A stretch of 60,274 bases of DNA from an uncultured Collinsella sp. (GCA_902489665.1 CABUAT010000011.1:1-60274); one strand, 5' to 3'; positions 10,064 through 19,828 are shown, counted from the first letter of the stretch. Made by a program: numbers and translations. Notes: generated by a model from the sequence alone, not told the origin.

Positions 10064-12199
10064 ATGGGGCGCAATAACAAGCATAAGCGTGGAGCTCGCA
10101 ATAAGCGCGGGCCGGTGCGCAGCGAACGCCGTCCGAGCCTGACCGGGCGCGTGCAGCTCCATGAGCACAGTGCCTATGTCATAACCGAGAATGGCGACTA
10201 CAAGGTCATGGGCCGTGGCAAGCGCGAGATTATGGATGGCGATACCGTTGCCGTGAGCATTAAGAACAGCCCGCACGGTGAGCGGCGCGCCGTGATCGAA
10301 GGCGTGGTTGAGCGCGCAGCCATAAGCGTGGTGGGTACGTACCAGACCGCCGGTCCGCTCGGTGTGATCGAGCCACTCGATTCGCGTCTGAAGGCTGACT
10401 TCTTCATTCTGCCTGAGGATACCTCGGCGGATCGTCTGGGCGTTCACCCGGGTGATGCTGTTGTCGCGCGCATTTTGACCTACCCGACGCGCCTGGAATC
10501 GGGCGCTGTGACGATCGAACGCCGCATTGGCGGAGATGACGCGCCCGATTTGGGCGTTCAATATGTGATGGCGCGTTACGGCTATACCGATAGCTATCCC
10601 GAGGCCGCGCTGGACGAGGCCGAGGGGCTTTCGCTCGATGTGTCCGCGGCGCTTAAGGACCCGCTCCGCCGCGATCTGCGCGACCGCTTTGTCATCACGA
10701 TCGACCCGGTCGACGCACGCGACTTTGACGATGCCGTTTCGCTGGAGCGCACGCCCGAGGGTGGCTACAAGCTGGGTGTGCATATCGCCGACGTTTCACA
10801 CTATGTGGCTTGGGACGGGCATATCGATCTTGAGGCTCGCCATCGTACGACATCGGTGTATCTGGCCGATCGCGTGCTTCCCATGCTGCCCGAACGCCTG
10901 TCCTGTGACCTGTGCTCGCTTCGCCCTGACGAGGACCGTCTTGCGTTTACCGTTGACATTGAGCTCGATGCACAGGGTCGCGTGCGGCATTACGATCCGT
11001 ACCCCAGCGTGATTCGCTCGCGTGTGCGTATGGACTATGACGGCGCCGAGGCGCTGCTGGTGCGTGCCGGCGCGGTTGAGTATTCGGTGCTGGAGGGTGC
11101 GGCCGAGGATGTTGCGGCTGCCGAGACCTCGCGCGAGGAAGCGCTTGAGCGCGGTCTTGCGTGCGAGGAGGCCGCCCGCGGCTACAACGTCGACCTCGGC
11201 GATTTCCTTGTCGCCGCTAACGAACTCGCCGAACTCCGCCGTCGTATCCGTCGCGCCCGCGGCTCGGTCGATTTTGACACGGCCGAGATTCGTGCTCTGT
11301 TGGATGAGGACGGAGTGCCCGTGCAGATTGTGGCGCGTGAGCGTTCGTGTGCCACGTCGCTTATCGAGGAAGCTATGCTGCTCGCCAACGAGTGCGTTGC
11401 AGAGTGGCTGGCAGACCGTGATATCGAGGCCTGCTATCGCGTGCATGAGGATCCGAGCCCCGATAGCCTGCACGGTGCTGCCGTTGCGCTGGCGCAGCTA
11501 GGCATCATCGACGATCGCCGTGCTGCCGGTATTGCCCTGGGGAGCCCCGATGAGCTGCAGGCTGCAGTTGATGCTGCCGCCGGTACGGCCAACGCACCGC
11601 TCGTTAACACGCTGCTTCTGCGCAGCATGCAGCGCGCGCTGTACAAGCCGCGCAACGAGGGCCACTTTGCGCTCGCCGCGCCGTGCTACTGTCACTTTAC
11701 GAGTCCCATCCGTCGCTACCCCGATCTGGTGGTGCACCGCGTACTCAAGCTGCAGTTGGCCTATGAGCAGCTGGGCGGCAAGGACGCCCTGGTCCGTACG
11801 CCGCGCCTGATCGGCAAGGGGCGCGAGTCACTGCCGCGCATTCTGCCGCAGATCTGCCGCGCATGCAGCGATGCCGAGCGCGCGGCAGATGCCGCCAGCC
11901 ATGCGACGCAAAAGATCAAGATTGCCCAGTACTATGAGGACCGTCTGGGCGAGCGCTATGCCGGAACCGTCTCGTGGGTTAGCAGCATGGGCCTCTTTGT
12001 GCGCTTGGACCTAACGCAGGTCGAAGGCTTGGTTTCGATCAAGAGCCTGGGCAACGAGTGGTTCGAGTTCGACGAGGACGCGCTAGCGCTCACAGGTGCC
12101 GACACGGGCACCCGTTACGAGCTGGGGCAGCGCGTGATTATCGAGGTCTCGCGCGTCAATACCACGCGTGGGCACTTGGACTTTAAGCTTATCCATTAG
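10064..12199 (+). CDS. rnr: Ribonuclease R
   Basis: Processive 3'-5' exoribonuclease that degrades structured RNA and, with SmpB/tmRNA, faulty messages. Domains in order in the 711-residue protein: basic N-terminus, cold-shock-like OB domain, RNB catalytic domain with the metal-binding motif DPVDARDFDDAVS (from about residue 213), and a C-terminal S1 domain (YAGTVSWVSSMGLFVRL). ATG 10064 is preceded by TTAGGAGG. In many bacteria rnr is next to smpB; here they are separated by about 8.6 kb of mostly accessory genes. Confidence 0.95.
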   Translation: MGRNNKHKRGARNKRGPVRSERRPSLTGRVQLHEHSAYVITENGDYKVMGRGKREIMDGDTVAVSIKNSPHGERRAVIEGVVERAAISVVGTYQTAGPLGVIEPLDSRLKADFFILPEDTSADRLGVHPGDAVVARILTYPTRLESGAVTIERRIGGDDAPDLGVQYVMARYGYTDSYPEAALDEAEGLSLDVSAALKDPLRRDLRDRFVITIDPVDARDFDDAVSLERTPEGGYKLGVHIADVSHYVAWDGHIDLEARHRTTSVYLADRVLPMLPERLSCDLCSLRPDEDRLAFTVDIELDAQGRVRHYDPYPSVIRSRVRMDYDGAEALLVRAGAVEYSVLEGAAEDVAAAETSREEALERGLACEEAARGYNVDLGDFLVAANELAELRRRIRRARGSVDFDTAEIRALLDEDGVPVQIVARERSCATSLIEEAMLLANECVAEWLADRDIEACYRVHEDPSPDSLHGAAVALAQLGIIDDRRAAGIALGSPDELQAAVDAAAGTANAPLVNTLLLRSMQRALYKPRNEGHFALAAPCYCHFTSPIRRYPDLVVHRVLKLQLAYEQLGGKDALVRTPRLIGKGRESLPRILPQICRACSDAERAADAASHATQKIKIAQYYEDRLGERYAGTVSWVSSMGLFVRLDLTQVEGLVSIKSLGNEWFEFDEDALALTGADTGTRYELGQRVIIEVSRVNTTRGHLDFKLIH

Positions 12200-12224
12200 C
12201 CAAATCCCGACTGATGGTGGGGGA

Positions 12225-12260
12225 GCGGAGGGCGGCCTTTCGGGACCGCCCTTCGCATTT
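12225..12260 (+). terminator. Intrinsic terminator after rnr
   Basis: Eleven-base stem GCGGAGGGCGG with CCGCCCTTCGC (one wobble) around a 10-nt loop, followed by ATTT. Confidence 0.7.
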
Positions 12261-12316
12261 GAATCATGGCTACCTTGCCGTCTGCTCGGCCGCCCGCTTA
12301 CCTGCTATTTGAGAGG

Positions 12317-12357
12317 TAAAACCTACCAAAATAAACCTGTCCCTTTTGGCAGGTTTA
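12317..12357. repeat. Family C' short palindrome ahead of the recombinase
   Basis: Second copy of the element at 138-174: arms 12317-12331 and 12344-12357 around a spacer containing CCTGTCCC. It ends 18 bases before the recombinase start codon. Confidence 0.75.
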
Positions 12358-12375
12358 CAAGAAAGCGGGGATGAG

Positions 12376-12981
12376 ATGGCGACGGTGTACGGTTATGCGC
12401 GGGTGAGTTCGCGCGATCAGAATCTGAATCGGCAGCTGGATGCGCTGGGCGCCTATGGCGTGGGCTCGGCGAATATTTATGCCGACCATGCGAGCGGCAA
12501 GGACTTCGATCGACCGCGTTATCGCGAGCTGCTGCACGTCCTGGGAGACGGGGACGTGCTGGTGGTGCTTTCTATCGACCGACTTGGCCGTAATTACTCC
12601 GAGATTCTTGAGGAATGGCGACGCATTACCAAGGAGCTTGGGGTTGCCATTGTGGTGTTGGACATGCCATTGCTTGACACGCGCGCTAGGGCCAGCGGCG
12701 CGCCGGATGTGACCAACGTCCTGATTGCCGATATTGTGCTGCAACTGCTGAGCTACGTGGCGCAGGTGGAGCGCGAGAATATCCATCGGCGCCAAGCGGA
12801 GGGAATTGCAGCGGCGCGGGCGCGAGGGGTCCGTTTCGGTCGACCTCGCAAGCCGTGCCCTCCTCAGTTTGAGCTGGTGCGCGATAGCTATGAGGCGGGC
12901 GATATTACCCGCAGCCAGGCAGCAAAGTGCCTGGGCGTGTGCGTGGGGACGTTCGATCGCTGGATGCGCGAGGCGGGGTAG
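12376..12981 (+). CDS. Serine recombinase (resolvase/invertase family)
   Basis: Small serine recombinase of 201 residues that would cut and rejoin DNA at short recombination sites. N-terminal catalytic domain: YGYARVSSRDQN with the nucleophile probably Ser11, then IDRLGRNY, and the E-helix region ending QVERENIHRRQAEGIAAARARG. The C-terminal part (residues about 160-201) looks like a helix-turn-helix DNA-binding domain (ITRSQAAKCLGVCVGTFDRWM). Closest in type to orphan invertase/resolvase genes. I see no obvious pair of inverted recombination sites or transposase next to it. Start ATG 12376 has a GGGGATGAG site. Confidence 0.9.
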   Translation: MATVYGYARVSSRDQNLNRQLDALGAYGVGSANIYADHASGKDFDRPRYRELLHVLGDGDVLVVLSIDRLGRNYSEILEEWRRITKELGVAIVVLDMPLLDTRARASGAPDVTNVLIADIVLQLLSYVAQVERENIHRRQAEGIAAARARGVRFGRPRKPCPPQFELVRDSYEAGDITRSQAAKCLGVCVGTFDRWMREAG

Positions 12982-13085
12982 GGGTTTGCGTCGCTTTGTC
13001 GCTTCCTGTTGCGATTCAAATTTTGATACGGTGACGATGCCATTTGGGGCTACACTCGCTGATATTCAAAAAAGGAGGTTGGCCC

Positions 13086-13667
13086 TTGGCGCGCGTAAAA
13101 CAGATAATCGGATGGACCGCGATCGTTCTGTTCGCTGCAACGCTGGCGGGCATCTGGGTGCTGACGGAGCAAAATGCGGTGGAGACGTCGTTGCTGAGCG
13201 AGTCTACCGCGCGTGTGGTGGAGGGCCAGGCTACGGGCGTTCAGGCTGTCGATGCCACGGGTGAAGCTCAGGCGGAGAACGGAATGACCGGGGGCACCGA
13301 TTCGGCTGCCTCGAATGTCCGGTCTGGCCGACTTGCTTCCATTCGCATGTGGGTGGGCACGAACGTCCGTCGCGTTGCCCATACCGTAGAGTTTTTCTTC
13401 GTCGGATTGTTCGCCTCGGTGGTCGTGGTTTGCTTTTCCAGGCGTCCGCGGAGCGTATGCTCCCGTTGCGTGCCCGTATTGCTCTTTTGCGCCGCCTGCT
13501 CCGTTGGCGATCAGGTACATAAGATCTTTGTTCCCGGCAGGCATTTCGACGTTATCGATTTAGGATTCGATGCTGCGGGCTATGTCACCGCCATGCTGTT
13601 GGTATTGCTGGCGGCGGCGTTGGTGCGCCATGCGACTCGGCCGATCGGCGCCCATGCGAGGCTCTAG
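13086..13667 (+). CDS. VanZ-like membrane protein
   Basis: A 193-residue membrane protein with an N-terminal helix (residues about 6-25), a hydrophilic Ala/Gly/Glu linker, and further helices after residue about 100. The stretch EFFFVGLFASVVV followed by DQVHKIFVPGRHFDVIDLGFDAAG matches the VanZ signature (D-x-h-H-Q/K-xFVPGR). VanZ proteins contribute to low-level teicoplanin resistance in enterococci, but most homologues are of unknown role. TTG 13086 is the best start: AAAGGAGG lies 7 nt upstream. It is unrelated by function to its neighbours as far as I can tell. Confidence 0.75.
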   Translation: MARVKQIIGWTAIVLFAATLAGIWVLTEQNAVETSLLSESTARVVEGQATGVQAVDATGEAQAENGMTGGTDSAASNVRSGRLASIRMWVGTNVRRVAHTVEFFFVGLFASVVVVCFSRRPRSVCSRCVPVLLFCAACSVGDQVHKIFVPGRHFDVIDLGFDAAGYVTAMLLVLLAAALVRHATRPIGAHARL

Positions 13668-13748
13668 CCGGTAACAAACCCGTTTCTGATAATGCGACCT
13701 TGTTGAATTATTTTGTGTCGCGCGTATTTCCGAGCGGTCGGATTTGAG

Positions 13749-13775
13749 GGGCGAGCGGTAGAACGCTCGCCCTTT
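13749..13775 (+). terminator. Intrinsic terminator after the VanZ-like gene
   Basis: Nine-base perfect stem GGGCGAGCG with CGCTCGCCC, six-nt loop, then TTT. Confidence 0.75.
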
Positions 13776-13797
13776 GTGCGCCACGATGCGGCACAAT

Positions 13798-13826
13798 GTA
13801 CCGCAAAAGCTGTTTGTATCCGGTAC
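13798..13826. promoter_or_regulatory. Possible operator ahead of murR
   Basis: An inverted repeat GTACCG ... CGGTAC with a 17-nt interior lies 45 bases before the murR start. RpiR-type regulators often bind dyads in their own promoter. Only six bases per arm match, so this is weak. Confidence 0.3.
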
Positions 13827-13871
13827 GAATCGTTCGTTGGTCTTTAATTCTTCTCAACGGAGGTGTTTGAG

Positions 13872-14723
13872 ATGGCAAACGGATTGCTTTTGCGGCTTCG
13901 CGAGCGTGAGCTCAGCGCGAGCCCGGCGGAACGCAATGTCATCGCATATGTAAGCGCTCATCCGCACGAGGTGGTCGGGCTGTCCGTCCGCGGTCTTGCC
14001 GATGTCACGTTCTCCGCGCCCTCGAGCATTTTGCGCTTTTGCAAGCGTTTGGGTTTTGCGGGCTACAAGGAGTTCCAGCGCGAACTGATTGCCGAGCTGG
14101 CGCTCTTAGGTGACAAGAAAGACGTAGCCCTCGAGGACATCTCCATGGATGACAGCGTCGAACGTATCGTGGGGAAGGTGATGAAAAGCAACGTGCGTAC
14201 GATCGAGGCGACGGCGCGAACGCTCGATTACACCGTCTTGGAGCGATGCGCGGCCCGTCTTAAGCGGGCACGCGCGGTCAATCTGTTCGGTATTGGTGCC
14301 TCTCGTTTGGTCGCGCACGACCTGGCGCAAAAGCTCATGCGTGTCGACAAAGAGTGCCATCTGTACGACGACTGGCATGATCAACTCTTATGTGCCAAGA
14401 ACATGCATGAGGGCGATATGGCAATCGCCTTTAGCTACTCGGGCTTGACGCAAGAGGTGCTGGACTGCACCGCCGAGGCTCAACGCCACAACTGTCCCGT
14501 TGTGGCCGTTACCAAAGTAGATGGATCATCCAAGCTTGCCACCATGGCCGATGCCGTGCTCGGCGTCGCTGCGAGTGAACCCTTGGTCCGCAGCGGTGCC
14601 ATGGCTTCGCGTATGGCCCAGCTTATGGTTGTCGATGCCCTTTACGCTGCTTACGTTGCCAGCGACTACGAACGGGCGACGCATGTCATTAAGCAAAACT
14701 ACATCGAGAAACAGGAAAGATGA
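13872..14723 (+). CDS. murR: RpiR/MurR-type transcriptional regulator
   Basis: A 283-residue regulator with the RpiR layout: N-terminal helix-turn-helix (residues about 1-75, including VTFSAPSSILRFCKRLGFAGYKEFQREL) and a C-terminal SIS sugar-phosphate-sensing domain (NLFGIGASRLVAHDLAQKLMR; MAIAFSYSGLTQEV). Position directly ahead of murQ suggests it senses MurNAc-6-phosphate and controls this operon, as MurR does in E. coli and S. aureus; the ligand is inferred from context. ATG 13872 has GGAGG 8 nt upstream. It is one of only four genes in the window ending in TGA, and murQ starts 10 bases later. Confidence 0.85.
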   Translation: MANGLLLRLRERELSASPAERNVIAYVSAHPHEVVGLSVRGLADVTFSAPSSILRFCKRLGFAGYKEFQRELIAELALLGDKKDVALEDISMDDSVERIVGKVMKSNVRTIEATARTLDYTVLERCAARLKRARAVNLFGIGASRLVAHDLAQKLMRVDKECHLYDDWHDQLLCAKNMHEGDMAIAFSYSGLTQEVLDCTAEAQRHNCPVVAVTKVDGSSKLATMADAVLGVAASEPLVRSGAMASRMAQLMVVDALYAAYVASDYERATHVIKQNYIEKQER

Positions 14724-14733
14724 GGTGAATGAA

Positions 14734-15657
<924 letters not shown>

Positions 15658-15714
15658 GTGCGCGGCGTGAGCTGATATGACATCCAGACGAGATACCCAA
15701 TACAAGGAGGAGTT

Positions 15715-17145
15715 ATGACGAACAAAGAGCTGGCTCAAAAGCTGCTGGACCTTTTGGGCGGTAAAGACAACGTGCTGGCAAACGCGGCGTGCATGACGCG
15801 CCTGCGCGTGACCGTCAAAGACGCGGGCAACGTCGACACGGAGGGCATTAAGGCACTCGACGGCGTGATGGGCCTGGTCGAGGACGACACGATGCAGATC
15901 GTGCTGGGTCCGGGCAAGGTGAATAAGGTGCTCGAGGAGTTCTCCAAGCTCACTGGCCTTGCGAAAGGCGTTGCCGACGAGAGCGTGGTTGACGCTGCGG
16001 CCACAAACAAGGCCGCGCAGAAGGCCAAGTACGAGTCTAAGCCGGTTCAGGCCTTCCTCAAGAAGATTTCCAATGTCTTCGTCGCCCTGCTTCCCGGCAT
16101 CATTGCGGCTGGCCTCATCAACGGTATCTGCAACGTCATTAACGTCTCGACGGCAGGCGCGCTTGCAGGCGAGTGGTGGTACCAGGGCATTCGTTCCATG
16201 GGCTGGGCCCTGTTTGCCTATCTGCCCATCTTGGTGGGCTATAACGCGGCACGTGAGTTTGGTGGCTCCGCTGCGCTGGGCGGCATCGCCGGCATGATGT
16301 GTATCGCCAACAGTGCCATGCCCCTGCTTGCGCCTGGCGCGGCTGATCCTGCCACTGCCATTCTGCTGCCGCTCACCAGTGCGCAGTACAACCCCGCAGC
16401 GGGCGGCATGATCGCGGCTCTCATCGCTGGCGCATTTTTTGCCTGGATGGAGCGTCAGATTCGCAAGGTTATGCCCAACGCACTCGACACGTTCTTGTCT
16501 CCGCTGCTGGTGCTCATCATCGGCGCCTTTGCTCTGATGCTCGTCATCCAGCCGGTTGGCGCATGGCTGACGACTGCCATCTTTAGCGTTTTGACCTTTA
16601 TCTTCGAGAAGCTGGGCGTCCTGGGCGGCTATATCCTGTCGGCAGGCTTCTTGCCGCTGGTTTCCGTCGGCCTGCATCAGGCGCTCACGCCGATCCACGC
16701 TATGCTCAACGATCCCGACGGCGCTACCAAGGGTATCAATTACCTGCTTCCCATCCTTATGATGGCTGGCGGCGGCCAGGTCGGTGCCGGTTTGGCGCTG
16801 TACTTTAAGACCAAGAACGCCAAGCTCAAGAAGTACGTTGCAGAGTCCATTCCCGTTGGAATCCTGGGTGTGGGCGAGCCTCTGATGTATGCTGTTACGC
16901 TGCCGCTCGTTCGTCCGTTTGTGACGGCCTGCCTGGGTGCCGGATTTGGCGGCGCGCTCGCGGCGCTGCTTCACATCGGCACGGTTTCTCAGGGCGTTTC
17001 CGGTCTGTTTGGCCTGCTGATCGTCGTTCCTGGCCAGCAGCTCGGCTACGTTGCCGCTATGCTGCTTGCCTATGCCGCCGGCTTTGTCCTGACGTGGTTC
17101 TTTGGCGTCGACGAGCAGAAGATCAACGAGTTCTTTGGCGAGTAG
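15715..17145 (+). CDS. murP: PTS EIIBC permease, MurNAc-type (MurP-like)
   Basis: A 476-residue sugar phosphotransferase permease of the glucose superfamily. The EIIB domain (residues 1-85) carries the phosphorylated cysteine in NAACMTRLRV (Cys26); the EIIC domain follows with about ten hydrophobic segments and LGVGEPLMYAVTLPL. No EIIA domain is present, so phosphate must come from a separate EIIA of the Glc type. Its place between murQ and mupG suggests import of MurNAc or a MurNAc-GlcNAc disaccharide as the 6-phosphate; specificity is inferred from context. ATG 15715 has AAGGAGG upstream. Confidence 0.85.
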   Translation: MTNKELAQKLLDLLGGKDNVLANAACMTRLRVTVKDAGNVDTEGIKALDGVMGLVEDDTMQIVLGPGKVNKVLEEFSKLTGLAKGVADESVVDAAATNKAAQKAKYESKPVQAFLKKISNVFVALLPGIIAAGLINGICNVINVSTAGALAGEWWYQGIRSMGWALFAYLPILVGYNAAREFGGSAALGGIAGMMCIANSAMPLLAPGAADPATAILLPLTSAQYNPAAGGMIAALIAGAFFAWMERQIRKVMPNALDTFLSPLLVLIIGAFALMLVIQPVGAWLTTAIFSVLTFIFEKLGVLGGYILSAGFLPLVSVGLHQALTPIHAMLNDPDGATKGINYLLPILMMAGGGQVGAGLALYFKTKNAKLKKYVAESIPVGILGVGEPLMYAVTLPLVRPFVTACLGAGFGGALAALLHIGTVSQGVSGLFGLLIVVPGQQLGYVAAMLLAYAAGFVLTWFFGVDEQKINEFFGE

Positions 17146-17212
17146 TTTGATATCGCGAGCCGTGTTGCTCGGGGTTCGCGGCGCGCGGCAGATTTCTTGA
17201 TGTTATGGTTGT

Positions 17213-17246
17213 GCCGGCGGGGCTAGCTGCTCCGCCGGCCTTTTTT
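17213..17246 (+). terminator. Terminator between murP and mupG
   Basis: Eight-base G+C stem GCCGGCGG with CCGCCGGC plus extra pairs, followed by six T residues. The mupG ribosome-binding site begins right after it, so mupG may depend on read-through or on a promoter I cannot locate. Confidence 0.8.
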
Positions 17247-17262
17247 AAAGGAGCGTTGAAGC

Positions 17263-18315
17263 GTGAAAACGGGTATTTCGATTTATCTTTCCAGCCCTCT
17301 GCAGGATATTGAGCGGACGATTGAACATGGTGCCGCGGCGGGTGCGCGCTATGCGTTCACCTCGCTGCATATTCCCGAGGATGGGGGAGCGGCGTATGCC
17401 GATAAGGTCCGTCATGTGCTGTCGCTGCTTTCCGCCCGCGGCATTGCGCTCATTGCCGATGTGGGGCCTCGCACGTGCGATTTGCTCGGGCTTGAGCGCA
17501 TCGAGGACCTGCGCGATCTGGGGTTGGAATACCTTCGTTTGGACTATGGCTTTAGCGCCCAGCGGGTCGCGGAGCTGTCCGGTGTATTTCACATTGTGGT
17601 CAATGCATCGACGGTGAGTTCTGATGAAATCGCATCGTGGCGTGAGGCCGGTGCCGATGTGACTCGTTTTGCCGCCTGCCACAATTTTTACCCCAAGCCT
17701 TATACCGGTTTAGCTCTGGAGGACATTGCTCGGGTGAATCTTCGTCTTGCGGCGCTTGGATTCGAAATCATGGCTTTTGTGCCGGGTGATGCTAACGTTC
17801 GCGGGCCGGTTTTCGAGGGACTGCCGACGGTCGAGGCGCAGCGCGGTCGCGCGTCAAAGGTTGCTCTCAATATGCTTGAGCTTGCACATGGCGCCGATTG
17901 CGACATTGTGTTGGTCGGCGACCCCGATCTATCCGATGCGGGCTGGGCGCAGTTTGCTCAAGTTTCCGCCGGATACGTGGACCTGCAATGCGAGCTTGAG
18001 CCCGGTTATGCCTATGTGCGCGGGCAGATTCATCACGACCGGCCCGACTCGAGCGTCCTCATCTTTAGGTCTCAGGAGTCACGTACGACGCTTAAGCCGG
18101 ATTCCGTGCCGACGGATGCCGGAGCCGGCCTGCCGCGAAAGGCGGGGTCGATCGCTGTGAGCAATAGCGGATATGGGCGCTACGAAGGCGAGCTTGAGAT
18201 TGCGCGGGTCGATCTTCCCGGTGACGAGCGCATGAACGTTGCGGGCCATATCACGCCCGAAGCAATGGAGCTGCTGCCGTTCATTAAGCGCGGATTCGGG
18301 GTACGGTTCGTTTAG
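17263..18315 (+). CDS. mupG: DUF871 protein, probable 6-phospho-N-acetylmuramidase MupG
   Basis: A 350-residue DUF871 family protein. In S. aureus, MupG of this family hydrolyses MurNAc-6-phosphate-GlcNAc to MurNAc-6-phosphate and GlcNAc, and its gene sits with murQ, murP and murR, as here. The sequence has the TIM-barrel start (GISIYLSS), RLDYGF, NFYPKPYTGL, and a C-terminal beta-rich domain from about residue 245. GTG 17263 is preceded by AAAGGAG. The function is inferred from family plus gene neighbourhood. Confidence 0.8.
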   Translation: MKTGISIYLSSPLQDIERTIEHGAAAGARYAFTSLHIPEDGGAAYADKVRHVLSLLSARGIALIADVGPRTCDLLGLERIEDLRDLGLEYLRLDYGFSAQRVAELSGVFHIVVNASTVSSDEIASWREAGADVTRFAACHNFYPKPYTGLALEDIARVNLRLAALGFEIMAFVPGDANVRGPVFEGLPTVEAQRGRASKVALNMLELAHGADCDIVLVGDPDLSDAGWAQFAQVSAGYVDLQCELEPGYAYVRGQIHHDRPDSSVLIFRSQESRTTLKPDSVPTDAGAGLPRKAGSIAVSNSGYGRYEGELEIARVDLPGDERMNVAGHITPEAMELLPFIKRGFGVRFV

Positions 18316-18407
18316 CGTGTGACCCGCGGGCTACAATTGGCCCATCATACGAAGGCGCCTCGTGTGGCGTGTGCCTGCGTTGGCCGATCTATATTCGGAG
18401 GATTCCC

Positions 18408-18767
18408 ATGACCGTACTGTTTGTTGAATATCCCAAGTGCTCGACCTGTAAGAAGGCCAAGGCATGGCTGGATGAACATGGGGTTGAGTATATCGACCGC
18501 GATATCGTTTTGGACAATCCCACGGCTGATGAGCTTGCGACCTGGACTGCTCATTCGGGGCTGCCGGTGCGGCGCTTCTTTAATTCGTCGGGCATGAAAT
18601 ATCGAGAGCTGGGCCTGAAGGCGCGTCTGGATGCGGGCATGACGGATCGGGAGTGCTACGAGCTGCTGGCGACCGACGGCATGCTGGTCAAGCGTCCGCT
18701 GCTGGTGGGCGACGACTTTGCGATTCCCGGCTTTAGGGAATCGGCTTGGGCCGAGGCGTTGCTGTAG
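18408..18767 (+). CDS. Spx/ArsC-like thioredoxin-fold protein
   Basis: A 119-residue ArsC/Spx/MgsR superfamily protein with redox pair CSTC (Cys11 and Cys14) in the thioredoxin fold, RRFFNSSG, and KRPLLVGDDF near the end, as in the YffB/MgsR group. Could be a redox-sensing regulator of RNA polymerase (Spx) or a reductase; true arsenate reductases of the ArsC (E. coli) type have a single active cysteine, so that function is less likely. ATG 18408 is preceded by GGAGGATTCCC. Confidence 0.8.
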   Translation: MTVLFVEYPKCSTCKKAKAWLDEHGVEYIDRDIVLDNPTADELATWTAHSGLPVRRFFNSSGMKYRELGLKARLDAGMTDRECYELLATDGMLVKRPLLVGDDFAIPGFRESAWAEALL

Positions 18768-18774
18768 CGGCTGC

Positions 18775-18944
18775 GGAAAGTGCGACCCGGAATTCGCTTC
18801 CAGAATGGGATGCACTTTCCCAAAGTGGCCGGTTGCGGAAAGCACGTCCCATTCTGAGCTTCGATTGCGGGACACGGTTTCCGGTTGAGGGCTCGACGGG
18901 AAAGTAGGGACCAGTTTGAGCTTGAAATCTGGGACGCACTTTCC
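18775..18944. repeat. Family E array: three tandem palindromes, 62-bp period
   Basis: Three units with 14-base arms around an 18-nt interior: 18775-18788/18807-18820, 18837-18850/18869-18882, 18899-18912/18931-18944. Unit starts are exactly 62 bases apart. Arms read GGAAAGTGC..CCC outward to inward, with more decay in units 2 and 3. The array fills the gap between the Spx-like gene and the convergent small gene. No T-tracts, so not terminators. Confidence 0.85.
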
Positions 18945-18963
18945 GCCGGCGGGCCTGCCCCAG

Positions 18964-19374
18964 TCAGTCCGCCAGCTGTGCCCATTCGTGCGGATCGTAG
19001 ACTTTTACGTGCTTGTTGGGCTTGCCACTCCAGTACTCCTCGTCCATAAAGGGCAGATATGCCTGAACGCCAGGGCAGATAAAGGGAATCCGCTGCTGTT
19101 GCAGTCGCTCGCGCTGACGCTGTTCCAGGTGCGCCTCGGATATGACGGTCGGCATGCCGGACAGCTCGACGAGGCTTGCCTGGATTCGCTTAAGGTCGGA
19201 TAGTCCCGCGTGCCATGACATCCGCATGATCAAAAAGGATGCACGGCGGTATTTTGCCTGCACCACAGTAATGGCGGGGCGTAACGTGGGGTGAATTTTG
19301 TCCCGTTCGGGCCAAAGGTCGGCAGTGATCTCGAGGCCCAGGGTCTCCCATAGGTAATCAAGCTCTTCGTCCAT
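18964..19374 (-). CDS. Hypothetical protein, 136 residues
   Basis: Not recognised with confidence. Soluble, no membrane segment. The central stretch (LIMRMSWHAGLSDLKRIQ through QRIPFICPGVQAYLPFM) is reminiscent of the N-terminal domain of some Firmicutes proteins that carry a MarR-like DNA-binding domain further on; here the protein stops shortly after, so it may be a shortened homologue without DNA-binding part. Start ATG at 19374 has a weak CGAGGCG site. Ends in TGA, rare in this window. It converges on the family E array. Confidence 0.6.
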   Translation of the reverse strand: MDEELDYLWETLGLEITADLWPERDKIHPTLRPAITVVQAKYRRASFLIMRMSWHAGLSDLKRIQASLVELSGMPTVISEAHLEQRQRERLQQQRIPFICPGVQAYLPFMDEEYWSGKPNKHVKVYDPHEWAQLAD

Positions 19375-19577
19375 GGCGCCTCGATATCTACGCGATCATT
19401 GATACTTCGATTGTGTTGCCTGGTGCTATCGTTTTCTCGGTAGAATCTGCCAACGGTTGACGGCTACCGCTCGCGGCGTTTTGCCCCTCGTGTACAGCGG
19501 TCGGCTTCACAGGTCCTTCACGGGTTGGACTAAATTAGGCCAATTTGACTGAATTTCAAAAAAGTCAAAATTGGGGC

Positions 19578-19606
19578 TTGCGTCACGGCGAGACTTCCCG
19601 TATATT
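19578..19606 (+). promoter_or_regulatory. Promoter of the tRNA pair
   Basis: A -35 box TTGCGT (19578-19583) and -10 box TATATT (19601-19606) with a 17-bp spacer, about 45 bases before tRNA-Gln. Good match to a housekeeping sigma factor promoter. Confidence 0.7.
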
Positions 19607-19650
19607 TCTTTCTTGCGCAAAGGCACAGCCGAGCGCAGCGATGCAGTCAT

Positions 19651-19724
19651 TGGGATGTCGTCTAATGGCAGGACAGCGGATTCTGGTTCCGTCAATGGGG
19701 GTTCGACTCCCTCCATCCCAGCCA
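19651..19724 (+). tRNA. tRNA-Gln (CUG)
   Basis: Cloverleaf of 74 nt with encoded CCA. Acceptor arms TGGGATG and CATCCCA pair fully; anticodon stem GCGGA/TCCGT encloses loop TTCTGGT with anticodon CUG (reads CAG); T-arm contains GGTTCGACTCC. Precedes tRNA-Glu by 17 bases, probably on one transcript. Confidence 0.93.
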
Positions 19725-19741
19725 TTGCATTTGCTACATAT

Positions 19742-19818
19742 GGCCCGTTCGTCTAGCGGTTTAGGACGCCGCCCTCTCAAGGCGGAGATCACCAGTTCGA
19801 ATCTGGTACGGGCTACCA
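19742..19818 (+). tRNA. tRNA-Glu (CUC)
   Basis: Cloverleaf of 77 nt with encoded CCA. Acceptor GGCCCGT pairs with ACGGGCT (one G-U); anticodon loop CCTCTCAAG region gives CUC (reads GAG); T-arm CCAGTTCGAATCTGG. Followed by a terminator. Confidence 0.93.
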
Positions 19819-19828
19819 AAATTGAACG

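Noticed and set aside
13872..14723. TGA codons as recoded sense codons
   Set aside because: The few TGA ends found coincide with natural protein ends followed by new ribosome-binding sites; extension past them gives no family match.
19375..19650. tmRNA (ssrA) gene near smpB or the tRNAs
   Set aside because: No tRNA-Ala-like ends or tag reading frame could be found in this gap or beside smpB.
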